DNA of 45,818 nucleotides from an uncultured Sulfurovum sp. (lineage in GTDB: Bacteria > Campylobacterota > Campylobacteria > Campylobacterales > Sulfurovaceae), in assembly GCA_947311605.1 (NCBI GenBank), contig CAMZLC010000022.1, forward strand, positions 1 through 45,818, read 5' to 3'. This document shows positions 1 to 9,487 of the stretch, one piece after another. The notes under the pieces were generated by a model. The model ran no database searches. It was given only the letters and a program-made list of their open reading frames with translations, and was not told where the DNA came from. The stretch's first letter is position 1, and every line of letters starts with the position of its first letter. The translations under genes and the position numbers were made by a program.

Positions 1-134
1 ATTCTGCAAAGGCTTAGTGCATGGGTATTTGCAAAGTATCGAAGGTTCACCCATAGGTGAATCGATGATACTTTGTGAATGCCCATGTGCTAATGCTTTG
101 TAGAAGATGGGTGATCTCTAGTGCATAGTTTGGG
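1..134 (+). repeat. Long palindromic (hairpin) repeat, copy 1, left end cut by window
   Basis: 131/134 positions identical to 28594-28727 by eye; arms around GGTTCACC-CATA-GGTGAATC are complementary over the visible length. Confidence 0.9.
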
Positions 135-177
135 TTTAAGCCCTTTTGGGATAAAATGCCACTCTCACATCTCATGT

Positions 178-254
178 GCACCCTTGGCTCAGCTGGATAG
201 AGCATCGGTTTGCGGTACCGAAGGTCACAGGTTCGAATCCTGTAGGGTGTACCA
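178..254 (+). tRNA. tRNA-Arg, anticodon GCG
   Basis: Complete cloverleaf: acceptor GCACCCT/AGGGTGT, D-stem GCTC/GAGC, anticodon stem TCGGT/ACCGA with loop TTGCGGT, T-arm ACAGG-TTCGAAT-CCTGT, discriminator A, encoded CCA. Confidence 0.95.
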
Positions 255-457
255 CCTCTCAAACTACATCTATACTGTAGACACAAGATACTCGGAATCA
301 TTCTAAAATATCTTAAGTTTCGCGCAACTCCCACTTTTTATCATGGTTTTAACCAATCCGGTTCTTTTCATATCTATCTATTTTTTACATACCCTCATAA
401 GTCTAGAGGTATTGACTCAGGAATTATCACGCTTCTTCTCTGGGCCAGGGATCTTGT

Positions 458-1060
458 TTATTCTTCATCTCCAACCCCCTTAAAAATGATTTTTCTCGCC
501 ACTGGGTTCAAAAGAGTCTCTCCTCTCAAGACAAACTTTTTAATATCTTTAAATTCATAGACGCCTTTTTCGTTATTGGAGTACCTTTCAAAATTCTCAT
601 CTCCAAAATCCTCAGCACTGAGGAGCATATCGCTTCTCTGTGCCTCCATATAGGTGCCAAATGCCTCTACTCCATATCCGAGGGGCGTCAGCCCATCTCT
701 GACATACCACGCATCCTCTGCATCTACGTAGCAGGTGCACTCAGAAACAAAGACAAAAATTCCTAGCTCTTTCTCCTTGTATTCTTGTCGATCGAGCCAT
801 CGTATCATACAACCGACATCATTAAAAAAGTAGGTTCTGCCCCCTGGGATCACTACCTGCGCAGAGTGCCTGATGTCTTTGACCATCATATTGCAGTCGC
901 TGCAAAATATCTTTTTGTCTTTTTTGATCTCCTGGACAGGAAGTGGCTCCATTTTTGTATTGCCATTCATATAATATATATATTCTGTTTCACTTTTGTT
1001 TGATATGTAGAGATAGGAAAAGAAGAGTATCAAGACGAGATATGGAAGAAATTTTTTCAT
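458..1060 (-). CDS. NosL-like (putative copper-binding) membrane-anchored protein
   Basis: N-terminal TM/signal anchor; CSDCNMMVKDIRHSAQVV...FFNDVGCMIRWL pattern typical of NosL-like domains. Confidence 0.7.
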   Translation of the reverse strand: MKKFLPYLVLILFFSYLYISNKSETEYIYYMNGNTKMEPLPVQEIKKDKKIFCSDCNMMVKDIRHSAQVVIPGGRTYFFNDVGCMIRWLDRQEYKEKELGIFVFVSECTCYVDAEDAWYVRDGLTPLGYGVEAFGTYMEAQRSDMLLSAEDFGDENFERYSNNEKGVYEFKDIKKFVLRGETLLNPVARKIIFKGVGDEE

Positions 1061-2010
1061 AAAAAAACCCCATTTCTCAAATAGAATGAAATGACATAAT
1101 AGCTACATATAGCAACAAAAAGTGTCAAAAACAGTGCGTTATACCTCAGAAGTCTTTGGTATTTTTTGCCTATCAGGGAGTAGATAATATGGGGTGAAAT
1201 ACCAAAGTAGGTACCCAAAAAGAGTGTGGACCATATCAGGTAACCGATATAGTGATACTCTTTTTGCAACATACAAAATGGACACTTATGATTTGGCTCC
1301 TCGTAAACATAGGTACCAAAAAAGTATGTGACACAGTAGTATGCCAGCAGCAAGAAGAGAATATTTAAAACAAAACTCAGGCTGGCTTTGTTGAAATAGT
1401 CTACAACCAGTATCGAGACAAAAAGCAGATAGAATATTTTGACAAGATCCACCGTCTCTAGTCCAAACGGCAGATTTTCTACAACAAATACAACACTGCA
1501 GCAAAAGACTGGGGTATTAAGAGGAATGTTTGTAAAATAGAGAAGCTCTAGAGCAAACTCAATGCCAAGCAGTGCAAAAATAACAATAAAAAGATAATAT
1601 TTTTTTCTAAGATAATCAAACTTCTTGGTCTTCAGATCCAGCCTGTTGATCACAACCCAGACTCCAAGCAAAAAGAGTGTAAAAATCTTATATATCAAGA
1701 GGGTATTGCCAAACTTGTTTGCCCCAATGACTCCCGTGGCACACATGGCACCGGGCACCAAGGGAGCCAAATCATCCAAGGATTTTACAAAAAAGACAAA
1801 GAGTATAATTTTGACACCAATAGTAAAGAGGATAATAGTGTTTACCAGGTAATTTTTTTTCTCGAGGGCATACTGAAGGGTGGTAGAGGCATCGAAATTC
1901 CAATATTTTAGGATCTTGGCGACCGCAAACATACTGGTGCCCATGAGTAACAGCAGAACGGTCTCTACAAAAAACATAACTACGATACTGTCAAGCAGAA
2001 AAATACTCAC
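1057..2010 (-). CDS. Polytopic membrane protein with CPFC motif, function unknown (possibly thiol-redox)
   Basis: Many hydrophobic segments; conserved-looking cysteines in GAMCATG, FCCS and KCPFCMLQ; stop overlaps start of the next gene (translational coupling). Confidence 0.65.
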   Translation of the reverse strand: MSIFLLDSIVVMFFVETVLLLLMGTSMFAVAKILKYWNFDASTTLQYALEKKNYLVNTIILFTIGVKIILFVFFVKSLDDLAPLVPGAMCATGVIGANKFGNTLLIYKIFTLFLLGVWVVINRLDLKTKKFDYLRKKYYLFIVIFALLGIEFALELLYFTNIPLNTPVFCCSVVFVVENLPFGLETVDLVKIFYLLFVSILVVDYFNKASLSFVLNILFLLLAYYCVTYFFGTYVYEEPNHKCPFCMLQKEYHYIGYLIWSTLFLGTYFGISPHIIYSLIGKKYQRLLRYNALFLTLFVAICSYYVISFYLRNGVFL

Positions 2011-2687
2011 AACACAAGCTCTCCGTCCGTAATATTGATATATTGGCTGACAAATGGCAAATCATCAAACAGACTGTCATGTGTGGCAACTACAACACAT
2101 TTTTTCAATGTTTTAAACTTCTCCAGAACCTCTATAAATTTCAAAGAATTTTCCTTGTCCAGGTTTGCCGTAGGCTCATCAGCAAAGATGATGGACGGAT
2201 TGTTGACCAGGGCTCTGGCGATGGCGCACCTCTGCTTCTCTCCACCACTTAGGTCTGCAATATTTTGTTGAGATTTGTGGGCAATATTTGCCAGTTGCAA
2301 TGCTTTTTCGACCTTTTGGTCTATCTCTTTTTTTTCAAGCGGTTCCAGCACAAGAGGGATCCTGACATTCTCACTGACACTTAGCCCCTCTATCAAGTTA
2401 AAGGACTGAAATATAAATCCTATCTCTTTGTTTCTGAACTTGGAGGCAAAGATATCTGGCAGCTTCGATATGTTTTCCCCATCAATCAATATCGTGCCCC
2501 TGCTTGGTTTGCTGAACGCCGCCATCAGAGAGAGCAGTGTACTTTTGCCGCTTCCGCTCACACCTTTGAGGATGATGATCTCGTCTGCTCCTACAGAGAG
2601 AGTGATGTCTTTTAGTGCTGCAAACTCGCTCTCTTTGCCCTCGTTGTATATCTTGTAGAGATGCTCTATGGCTATTTTTGGTTTCAT
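2007..2687 (-). CDS. ABC transporter ATP-binding protein (LolD/MacB type)
   Basis: Walker A GVSGSGKST, signature LSGGEKQR, Walker B IIFADEPTANLD. Confidence 0.93.
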   Translation of the reverse strand: MKPKIAIEHLYKIYNEGKESEFAALKDITLSVGADEIIILKGVSGSGKSTLLSLMAAFSKPSRGTILIDGENISKLPDIFASKFRNKEIGFIFQSFNLIEGLSVSENVRIPLVLEPLEKKEIDQKVEKALQLANIAHKSQQNIADLSGGEKQRCAIARALVNNPSIIFADEPTANLDKENSLKFIEVLEKFKTLKKCVVVATHDSLFDDLPFVSQYINITDGELVL

Positions 2688-3790
2688 TTCATTGCCTCAC
2701 TGATATCTTCGATAGCAAGCTTCCAGGATGGGATAAGTATGGATGCCAAATAGGGTATCACAGTAAATATAAATATCAAAAAGAGCATCTTGATATCTAC
2801 CACCGGGGTAAAAGAGATATGGGTCACATGCTCACCCAAAAATATGTTTCTCAGCAGTGGCGCATCAAAGAAAAATACATACAAATAGGAGAGGATAATA
2901 GCCATAAAATAGGCACCAAACACCACTATGCTGTTTTGTATGAATTTAAGCAAAATAATATCACTAATGGAGAAGCCTATGCTTCTGAGTATCGCGATCT
3001 CTTTTCTTCTGCTGCCATACACGGAAGAGATCTGATTTTTCAAAAGTATAAAAAAAGAGACCAAGCTCACGATGTAGAGTATCATAAATATCCCCCCTTT
3101 GTAGTAGTAGAGATGATCATAGTCCGACTCTACCTCATAATCAGGCAACGCAACAAGGTTGGGGTAAAGTTTTGGTATTTTTAGTGCAATATTCTCGATC
3201 TCATCCTCATTTGGAACCTTTAAAACAAAATAGCTGTACGCATCATCATCCATCTCCAGTACTCTTCTGGCATTGTACTCATTGACAAAAATAGTATTGT
3301 TAGAGATGATATTAGACGCTACAACTTTTGCTATATCGAGAGTAATCAATGTATCTTTTACTAAAAAATTGAACTCTTTTTCGTATTTGAACTTTTTGAG
3401 CAGCTCACCTACATCTTCTGACACATATATGCTGCTGTCGTTCAGATCCTCCTCTACAACGACATGAAAATACCTTCTGTCCTGTGCAAAGTTGTAATAT
3501 CCGTCAACTTTTCCGACCACATCATCCACACCATTTATCTCCAGCAGTGCATCCAGGTACGCATCATTTAGCGGCGCATAATGGCCGCCCTTGTTGTTTT
3601 TGACAATGACCTGCCCTTCATTGGCAAGTGCCACTAGCAGATCTCTTTTGATAGAATTTGATATAAACAAAACAGCAGTAACTATAAATATAATAAATGC
3701 GAAGATGAAAAAGCTAAAAAGATAATCTTTCTTCTCTTTGATGAGCAGCCTGACACTAAAGTCAATAAAACTTTTATTTCGCATAGACAA
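2684..3790 (-). CDS. ABC transporter permease (FtsX/MacB type)
   Basis: N-terminal TM, large periplasmic domain, C-terminal FtsX-like segment with RRKEIAILRSIGFS. Confidence 0.88.
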   Translation of the reverse strand: MSMRNKSFIDFSVRLLIKEKKDYLFSFFIFAFIIFIVTAVLFISNSIKRDLLVALANEGQVIVKNNKGGHYAPLNDAYLDALLEINGVDDVVGKVDGYYNFAQDRRYFHVVVEEDLNDSSIYVSEDVGELLKKFKYEKEFNFLVKDTLITLDIAKVVASNIISNNTIFVNEYNARRVLEMDDDAYSYFVLKVPNEDEIENIALKIPKLYPNLVALPDYEVESDYDHLYYYKGGIFMILYIVSLVSFFILLKNQISSVYGSRRKEIAILRSIGFSISDIILLKFIQNSIVVFGAYFMAIILSYLYVFFFDAPLLRNIFLGEHVTHISFTPVVDIKMLFLIFIFTVIPYLASILIPSWKLAIEDISEAMK

Positions 3791-3962
3791 ACTCCCTGTA
3801 TGCTTTGGATTTGAATGTAAATGATGGCACTATGTAGCCTCTTTTTGATGTCAGCTTCAACAGATTCACATCTCTTTTTTTGTAGTCGTAGCGCATACTC
3901 CAGCAACACATAAAAGAGACAGAGAGGACAACAAAAGCAAAAAGAGCCAGGAGCATCTTCAT
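3774..3962 (-). CDS. Small single-TM protein (62 aa), probably a separate gene
   Basis: ATG at 3962 overlaps a TGA in an alternative frame of the upstream NosL gene (TGATG); MKMLLALFAFVVLSVSFMCCW...; overlaps start of the permease gene. Confidence 0.55.
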   Translation of the reverse strand: MKMLLALFAFVVLSVSFMCCWSMRYDYKKRDVNLLKLTSKRGYIVPSFTFKSKAYREFVYAK

Positions 3963-5033
3963 CAGAGATCCTCCAAATCCTTCATTACATCCTTGTCTTC
4001 TACGACTTGTAAACTTCAATACCTTGATCCCAAAATGATCTTTTCTAAACGCGTTGGCATCAAGCTCGGACTTGAAGGGAATGAGCTCGTTCCCCATGGG
4101 ACCATAGACATTGGATCCCATGACAAAATAAGCCAAATTTGCCTTGATTTTTTTGCCACTAAAATAATCCGTGACAAAGAGCTTGCTGCTGGCTATCTCT
4201 TTCTTTTTGGGGATATAGTACTTGAACATATCCTTGCACCCGTCAAAATAGATTTTTTTCTCTCCGAGCTCTATGGTGGCTGCCCATTTGGGGTACTTGT
4301 GGACAAACATGCCGCATATTGGGCATTTGGCATCATGAGGGACTATTATTTTGTCGTTCTCTTTGAGCACTGTGCCTTTTCTCTCTATGTCCCACAAATA
4401 GCCGGCAATAGCTTGAAGCTTTTTGTCATTTTTGACATTTTTGCACCTGCTTTTCAGGATAGCTTTAAGATCGGCGATAGAGAGATATTTATTGGCTGAG
4501 ATATCTGAACATCTTTTCTTGTAAAGTTTTTTTCCGCTTTTGTAGAGTTTTTTCTCTTTTTTGATCCGGATTATCTTCTTGTCTTTTTTAAAATCTTCAC
4601 CAGCCGTAGCGTATGCCTGTTCAAAATTGACGATCTTCCCACCATATTTTTTCTGAAATGCTTTTGCATCCCCTATATCTTTAAAGGCATATTTGCTGTT
4701 TCTCGTCATCGTGCCCCTTATCTCTCCCCCTATGACATAATAGGCATCCTCTGTTTTTATCAGCTTTAGTGTTTTGGCATCAGAGACCTTGGCACCCCTC
4801 GGCATCACCCCTTTTGTTGCCTCATAGAGACAGTGCAGGGAGCAGTATTGCTGCCCCTTGTAGGTGTGGTTTGTCTTGTAAAACTTTATGAGATTCATCC
4901 CGCAATTAGGGCAGTAATAACGACTCTCTCCTTTTTGCACAAATGTGCCATTCTCCTTCTTGATACTCTGGAACATCTTAGCATCAAGACTGCACAACGA
5001 TACAGCGATCAACAGTATTGACCTCATCAACAT
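3962..5033 (-). CDS. NosL-like protein with two NosL-type Cys motifs; 3' end apparently frameshifted
   Basis: YYCPNCGMNLIKF and AKCPICGMFVHKY motifs; signal peptide; the called ORF runs through into the 62-aa ORF because of a probable indel near 4000-4015. Confidence 0.7.
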
Positions 5034-5045
5034 TTTGAGCTCCTT

Positions 5046-5873
5046 TTATTTTAGTAGTTTTAGGTTTTCGCAACCTACTTTTAGACCGAGTTTACATGTT
5101 TTGTCAAACAACTCTTTGGATTTTTTACTATCTTTTTTTACGCCACTACCCTTGATGTAGAGTATTGCCAGGTTGTTGCATCCTCTGGCATAGTTTCTGT
5201 CACAAGCTATTTTGTATAGTTCGGCTGCTTTCTTGGGGTTCTTTTTGACACCTTGTGCATTTTCATACAGATAGCCCAGGTTACCGCATGCCATAGGTAC
5301 GCCGCCATCACAGCTTTTTTTATAAAATGCAAATGCCTGCTGGTAGCTCTGTGCTGTTCCTTCGCCGTGTTGGTATTTGTACGCTAGGTTACTGCATCCA
5401 ACATTGTCAAAACTGTTGCAGGATTTTTTGAAGTATAAAACAGCCTTTTTTTGATCTTTTGGAATATCTTCCCCTTTGGCATAGAGCATTCCTAGGTTGT
5501 TGCAGGCGGCTCCATGATCAGCACTGCAAGCTTGGTCATAGAGCAGCACGGATTTCTTGACATCTTTTTCGACAATAGTGCCGGCGAGATAGATCAGAGC
5601 CAGATTGTAGCAGGCAGCACTGAAGTTTCCATCGCAAGCCATGCTATAGTATTTAACGGATCTATTGGTGTCTTTCTTGATGCCCTTCGTTCCCATATAC
5701 AACACGCCAAGATTGTAGCAAGCGGATGTTTTGCCATCCCTGCAGGCTTCTTGATAGATGGAGGCAACTTTTTTGTTGTCTCCTTTTTTATGCGCAGCTA
5801 CACTCTCTTTGATATAACCAGCCTGTGCTACTATTGTCACTAAAATCACTATGGCGAAAATTGTTTTCTTCAT
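5046..5873 (-). CDS. Sel1-like repeat, cysteine-rich (Hcp-type) secreted protein
   Basis: Repeated CYNLGVLYxxGxGIKKDxxKSxxYYxxACDGG units with paired Cys; likely start MKKTIFAIV rather than the longer ORF start. Confidence 0.88.
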   Translation of the reverse strand: MKKTIFAIVILVTIVAQAGYIKESVAAHKKGDNKKVASIYQEACRDGKTSACYNLGVLYMGTKGIKKDTNRSVKYYSMACDGNFSAACYNLALIYLAGTIVEKDVKKSVLLYDQACSADHGAACNNLGMLYAKGEDIPKDQKKAVLYFKKSCNSFDNVGCSNLAYKYQHGEGTAQSYQQAFAFYKKSCDGGVPMACGNLGYLYENAQGVKKNPKKAAELYKIACDRNYARGCNNLAILYIKGSGVKKDSKKSKELFDKTCKLGLKVGCENLKLLK

Positions 5874-5881
5874 CACTGCTC

Positions 5882-6748
5882 CTAAAAACCAGATTGAATC
5901 ATCATGTATGCTTCCATACATGAGGCGTTGTCACCCATCTCGCAGCTTTTGACAAAAATTTCTTTTGCTTTTCTGTAGCTCTGCTTGACACCTCTGCCCG
6001 TAGAATACATCGATGCCATCTTGTAACAGCCCATTGTATCTCCCTCTTCGCATCTTTTTCTGTAGCCCTTTAGCTCTTGCTTAAACTCCTCTGGTTTAAG
6101 TTCTGCCATCTCCTTGATATAGATATCTACAAGCCTGAAGCACGCCTGCGTATCCTCTCTGTCGCACCCTGTTTTAAACCATTGCTTTGCTTTTGCTAGA
6201 TCTTTTTTTGATTCATAGTAGTGTGCTACTTTATAGCAGCCGAGCAGTGCCCCCTCTCGACATGCTTTTGTGTAGTAGCCCTCCATCTTCTTTTTGTTTT
6301 TTTCAGGATCTATCGTGTATTGATAGAGGCTTCCCAGCTCATAGCACGACAGCGAGAAACCCTCTTCACATGAGCGCGCATAGTATGCTTCCGCCTTTTT
6401 CAAATCCTTTTTTAATGTTAACGATTTGTCGCCCTGCTCATATTTGAGTGCCGATTTGTAGCAGCCCTTGGCATCACCCAGGTCGCATGATTTTTCATAC
6501 AGTTCAAAAGCTTTTTTGAAATCCTGCTCTACCGTTTGATTGTTTTCGTACATAAAGCCCAGTCTGGCGCAAGCCCTGGAGCTATTTTGGTCGCAGGCCT
6601 TCTGGTATAGCCCCAAGGACTGCTTGAATTGTTTATCCTTATACAGCTTGGCAGCATCCTCCAGTATGTCACCCATCGCTATGCTTGTCATGCATATCAT
6701 AAGTATGAGCAGCACCCTTGCATTCATTGCTTTTGTTGTTTTTGTCAC
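5882..6748 (-). CDS. Sel1-like repeat, cysteine-rich (Hcp-type) secreted protein
   Basis: Sel1 repeats with Cys pairs (SRACARLGFMYEN..., AKGCYKSALKYEQG...); signal peptide. Confidence 0.87.
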   Translation of the reverse strand: MTKTTKAMNARVLLILMICMTSIAMGDILEDAAKLYKDKQFKQSLGLYQKACDQNSSRACARLGFMYENNQTVEQDFKKAFELYEKSCDLGDAKGCYKSALKYEQGDKSLTLKKDLKKAEAYYARSCEEGFSLSCYELGSLYQYTIDPEKNKKKMEGYYTKACREGALLGCYKVAHYYESKKDLAKAKQWFKTGCDREDTQACFRLVDIYIKEMAELKPEEFKQELKGYRKRCEEGDTMGCYKMASMYSTGRGVKQSYRKAKEIFVKSCEMGDNASCMEAYMMIQSGF

Positions 6749-6750
6749 GC

Positions 6751-9480
6751 CTAATCCTTTATATTTGGTTCGATATTTGGCACATCTCTTTTTTTGTATG
6801 CCAGTACAGCTATGGTAACAATGACTGCCACCATATAGTAGATAAAGTCTGGTATCTCTGGACTTGAGCCTGGTGCCGCATATGAGTGCATCCCTGTCAA
6901 GTAGTAATTAACACCAAAGTAGGTCATCATGATAGAGAAGAATGCAAATACAGACGCGACTGATAACACATAGATACTATTGAGTTTTGGTATCAGTCTG
7001 AGATGCAGCACGATCGTATATACCACGATAGAGACAAGTGCCCAAGTCTCTTTGGGATCCCAGCCCCAATACCTTCCCCAGCTCTCATTTGCCCATATCC
7101 CGCCAAAAAAGTTCCCTACGGTCAGCATCGCCAGACCTATGATAAGGCTGATCTCATTGATCGCTGTGATATATCTGATCTGCTCGTTGATCCTCTCTCT
7201 ATTTGCCTTGCTTTTAAATACCATCAGCACCAAGCTCATCAACCCTAGCATAAAACCAAGCCCCAGAAATCCATAGCTTGCCGTGATGACCGAAACATGT
7301 ACGCTAAGCCAGTATGATTTTAGTACTGGTACCAGATTTGTCATCTGCGGGTTGATGAAGCTCAAGTGTGCCACAAGCATAATGACTGCCGTAAGCAGTA
7401 ATGAAGTAGCAAGTGCCAGCATCGATTTCCTAAACACTGCGAAACCTGCAAGCATGGTTGACCAACCTATATAGACCAAGGATTCATAAGAGTTACTCCA
7501 GGGTTCGTGCCCAGATATATACCACCTGAGGCCCAAGGCGACGGTGTGAATCACAAGTGCCACCGTGAACAAAATAATGATAAGATTCTCCCACATTTTA
7601 CTTCTTTTCCCCGTAAAAATAGAGAAAAATGCTGTCACGAGTGTCAGCAAACCTAGCACGAAATAGAAGACAAACAGGTTCTTGAACAGATCCAGTTTAT
7701 TATAGAGTACCTCCAGCTTTATTTTGATATTGGAGGGGACAATCTCTGGCGCATACTTTTTCTGTATCCCTTTGATTTTCGAGAGGGAGGTATTGGCCTG
7801 CTCCCAACTGTTTGTCTGTAATGCATTGTATACCTCTTCCAGATAAGCAAAGAGCAACGTTCTGGTCTCCTTGTCGATCATTGGATTTTCCATGGCACTG
7901 TTGAGATCTAGCCACTTCTGATCCATTGCTCCCGCCAAAGGAACAAACTTAAACAGCACCCCTTTGTAGGTAAGATATGCAACATTTAGCCTCTCGTCCA
8001 ACTTGATGACATCGCGCGCGAATGTCCCTCTTTTTGATTCTGCTGTTCTATTTGCTTTGTCTACTTTCTTGGATAGCCTGTAGAAACCCTCTTTATCATA
8101 AAGGTCCGAGAAAGAGAGATACTTTCTCTCCTTGTCTACCTTCAGGTACTTTTTGATATTGGGATCCTTGATCTTGATCATTGGGATTTTCTGCCATGTT
8201 TTTGGGTCAATAAGCATACCCAGCATGACCTGTTCAGCACTGAGCCCATAGAGACTGCTTTTGCCTGATATTTTATGCAAGATATCTATGGCCTCTGTAT
8301 TGAGGGGTTTGATTCTGCCACCAAAATCCTGTATGAGAAGCTTGCCAAACTCTTTGGCGTGCGCCGATGAATTTTTTTGGAAATTCTTGAGATATGCCTC
8401 CTGTAACGGCGTTATCGATGATGCCCGCAGGGGAGACACAGTGGTCAATAGGGAAAATATTAGCAACAAAGAGAGGGGACTGTTTTTGAGAAAATCCCTC
8501 AGTGTTTCAAATCGACTACCCCGGGTAAAGAAGCTGAGCATAAAGCCGAGCGTCAAGACAAAATAGGCGAAATAGGTAGGCCACTTGCCGGGATCTCTAT
8601 TGACCTCTAGTATCGTGCCTCTCTCGTCCTTGTCATAGGAGGACTGGAAAAGTTTATACTCTTTATAGGTCAAAGGGTGGTTCATGTATATTTCATAGGG
8701 CATCTCAAGCTCTTTGCCCTCATCCAGCAGAACCACATCACTGGAGTAGGAGGAGGGACTCCGTGAGCCGGGGTATCTCTCGAGCTTGAAGTCCTTCAGC
8801 TTAATAGAAAAAGGCAGCTGTTTGAGTTTCGCACCCCATACAATAAGGAATTTCTTGTCTTTGAGGGTTACTTCTGCCGGCGGCTGTATCCAGCCTCTGC
8901 CTCCATCAACAGAGACCGTCTTCTCCTCGCCATCGTAAAATACTTTTATACTCAACCTGTCAAGTCTACCATCGAATTTGGGGAGATAATCGAGATAAGA
9001 TATGGTGATTTTTGTGCCGTTTATATCAAAGTCATATGCAAAATGATTGTCTCCAATGTGCGCAAGGGAGAGCTGTCTATCCACGATAGTTTCACCTAGT
9101 TGTATTTGCAGATATGGCTTTGTGGTAATCATATGGTCTTCACTCATACCCTCCCTGATATGTATCACGCCCTCCTCGCCCATATACCTGGTCATGCCTG
9201 CTGCTATCAAAATAAAGATAAATGCGATATGGAACAGGAATATGCCAAATTTTTTATACATAGCCGTCCTGATGATGACGCCGATCATCAGGACGGCGAG
9301 TAGCACCATGACCAGCTCAAACCATTTGGCTGCATATACTGCCTTCCAGGCAGTCTGCGTATCATACATACTCTCTAAAAATGTGGCAATTCCGGACGCT
9401 GCCCCAAACACAAACAATAGTGTCACCACATAGGGGGTAGAGAATAGCTTTTTAAGCATTGTAAACCTTTTTCTTTTCAT
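6751..9480 (-). CDS. ccsBA: Cytochrome c biogenesis protein CcsBA (fused ResB/CcsA, system II heme lyase)
   Basis: C-terminal WGRYWGWDPKETWALV (WWD-type) and conserved His-containing TMs; N-terminal ResB-like region; 909 aa. Confidence 0.92.
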   Translation of the reverse strand: MKRKRFTMLKKLFSTPYVVTLLFVFGAASGIATFLESMYDTQTAWKAVYAAKWFELVMVLLAVLMIGVIIRTAMYKKFGIFLFHIAFIFILIAAGMTRYMGEEGVIHIREGMSEDHMITTKPYLQIQLGETIVDRQLSLAHIGDNHFAYDFDINGTKITISYLDYLPKFDGRLDRLSIKVFYDGEEKTVSVDGGRGWIQPPAEVTLKDKKFLIVWGAKLKQLPFSIKLKDFKLERYPGSRSPSSYSSDVVLLDEGKELEMPYEIYMNHPLTYKEYKLFQSSYDKDERGTILEVNRDPGKWPTYFAYFVLTLGFMLSFFTRGSRFETLRDFLKNSPLSLLLIFSLLTTVSPLRASSITPLQEAYLKNFQKNSSAHAKEFGKLLIQDFGGRIKPLNTEAIDILHKISGKSSLYGLSAEQVMLGMLIDPKTWQKIPMIKIKDPNIKKYLKVDKERKYLSFSDLYDKEGFYRLSKKVDKANRTAESKRGTFARDVIKLDERLNVAYLTYKGVLFKFVPLAGAMDQKWLDLNSAMENPMIDKETRTLLFAYLEEVYNALQTNSWEQANTSLSKIKGIQKKYAPEIVPSNIKIKLEVLYNKLDLFKNLFVFYFVLGLLTLVTAFFSIFTGKRSKMWENLIIILFTVALVIHTVALGLRWYISGHEPWSNSYESLVYIGWSTMLAGFAVFRKSMLALATSLLLTAVIMLVAHLSFINPQMTNLVPVLKSYWLSVHVSVITASYGFLGLGFMLGLMSLVLMVFKSKANRERINEQIRYITAINEISLIIGLAMLTVGNFFGGIWANESWGRYWGWDPKETWALVSIVVYTIVLHLRLIPKLNSIYVLSVASVFAFFSIMMTYFGVNYYLTGMHSYAAPGSSPEIPDFIYYMVAVIVTIAVLAYKKRDVPNIEPNIKD

Positions 9481-9487
9481 ATCTATA

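Noticed and set aside
47-334. 95-aa minus-strand ORF (…GGTPYRIRTCDLRYRKP…)
   Set aside because: Antisense translation of the tRNA-Arg gene and the hairpin repeat; the RIRTCDL string is a well-known tRNA-antisense artefact.
2615-3184. 189-aa plus-strand ORF
   Set aside because: Antisense to clear ABC ATPase/permease genes and lacks domain-like features.
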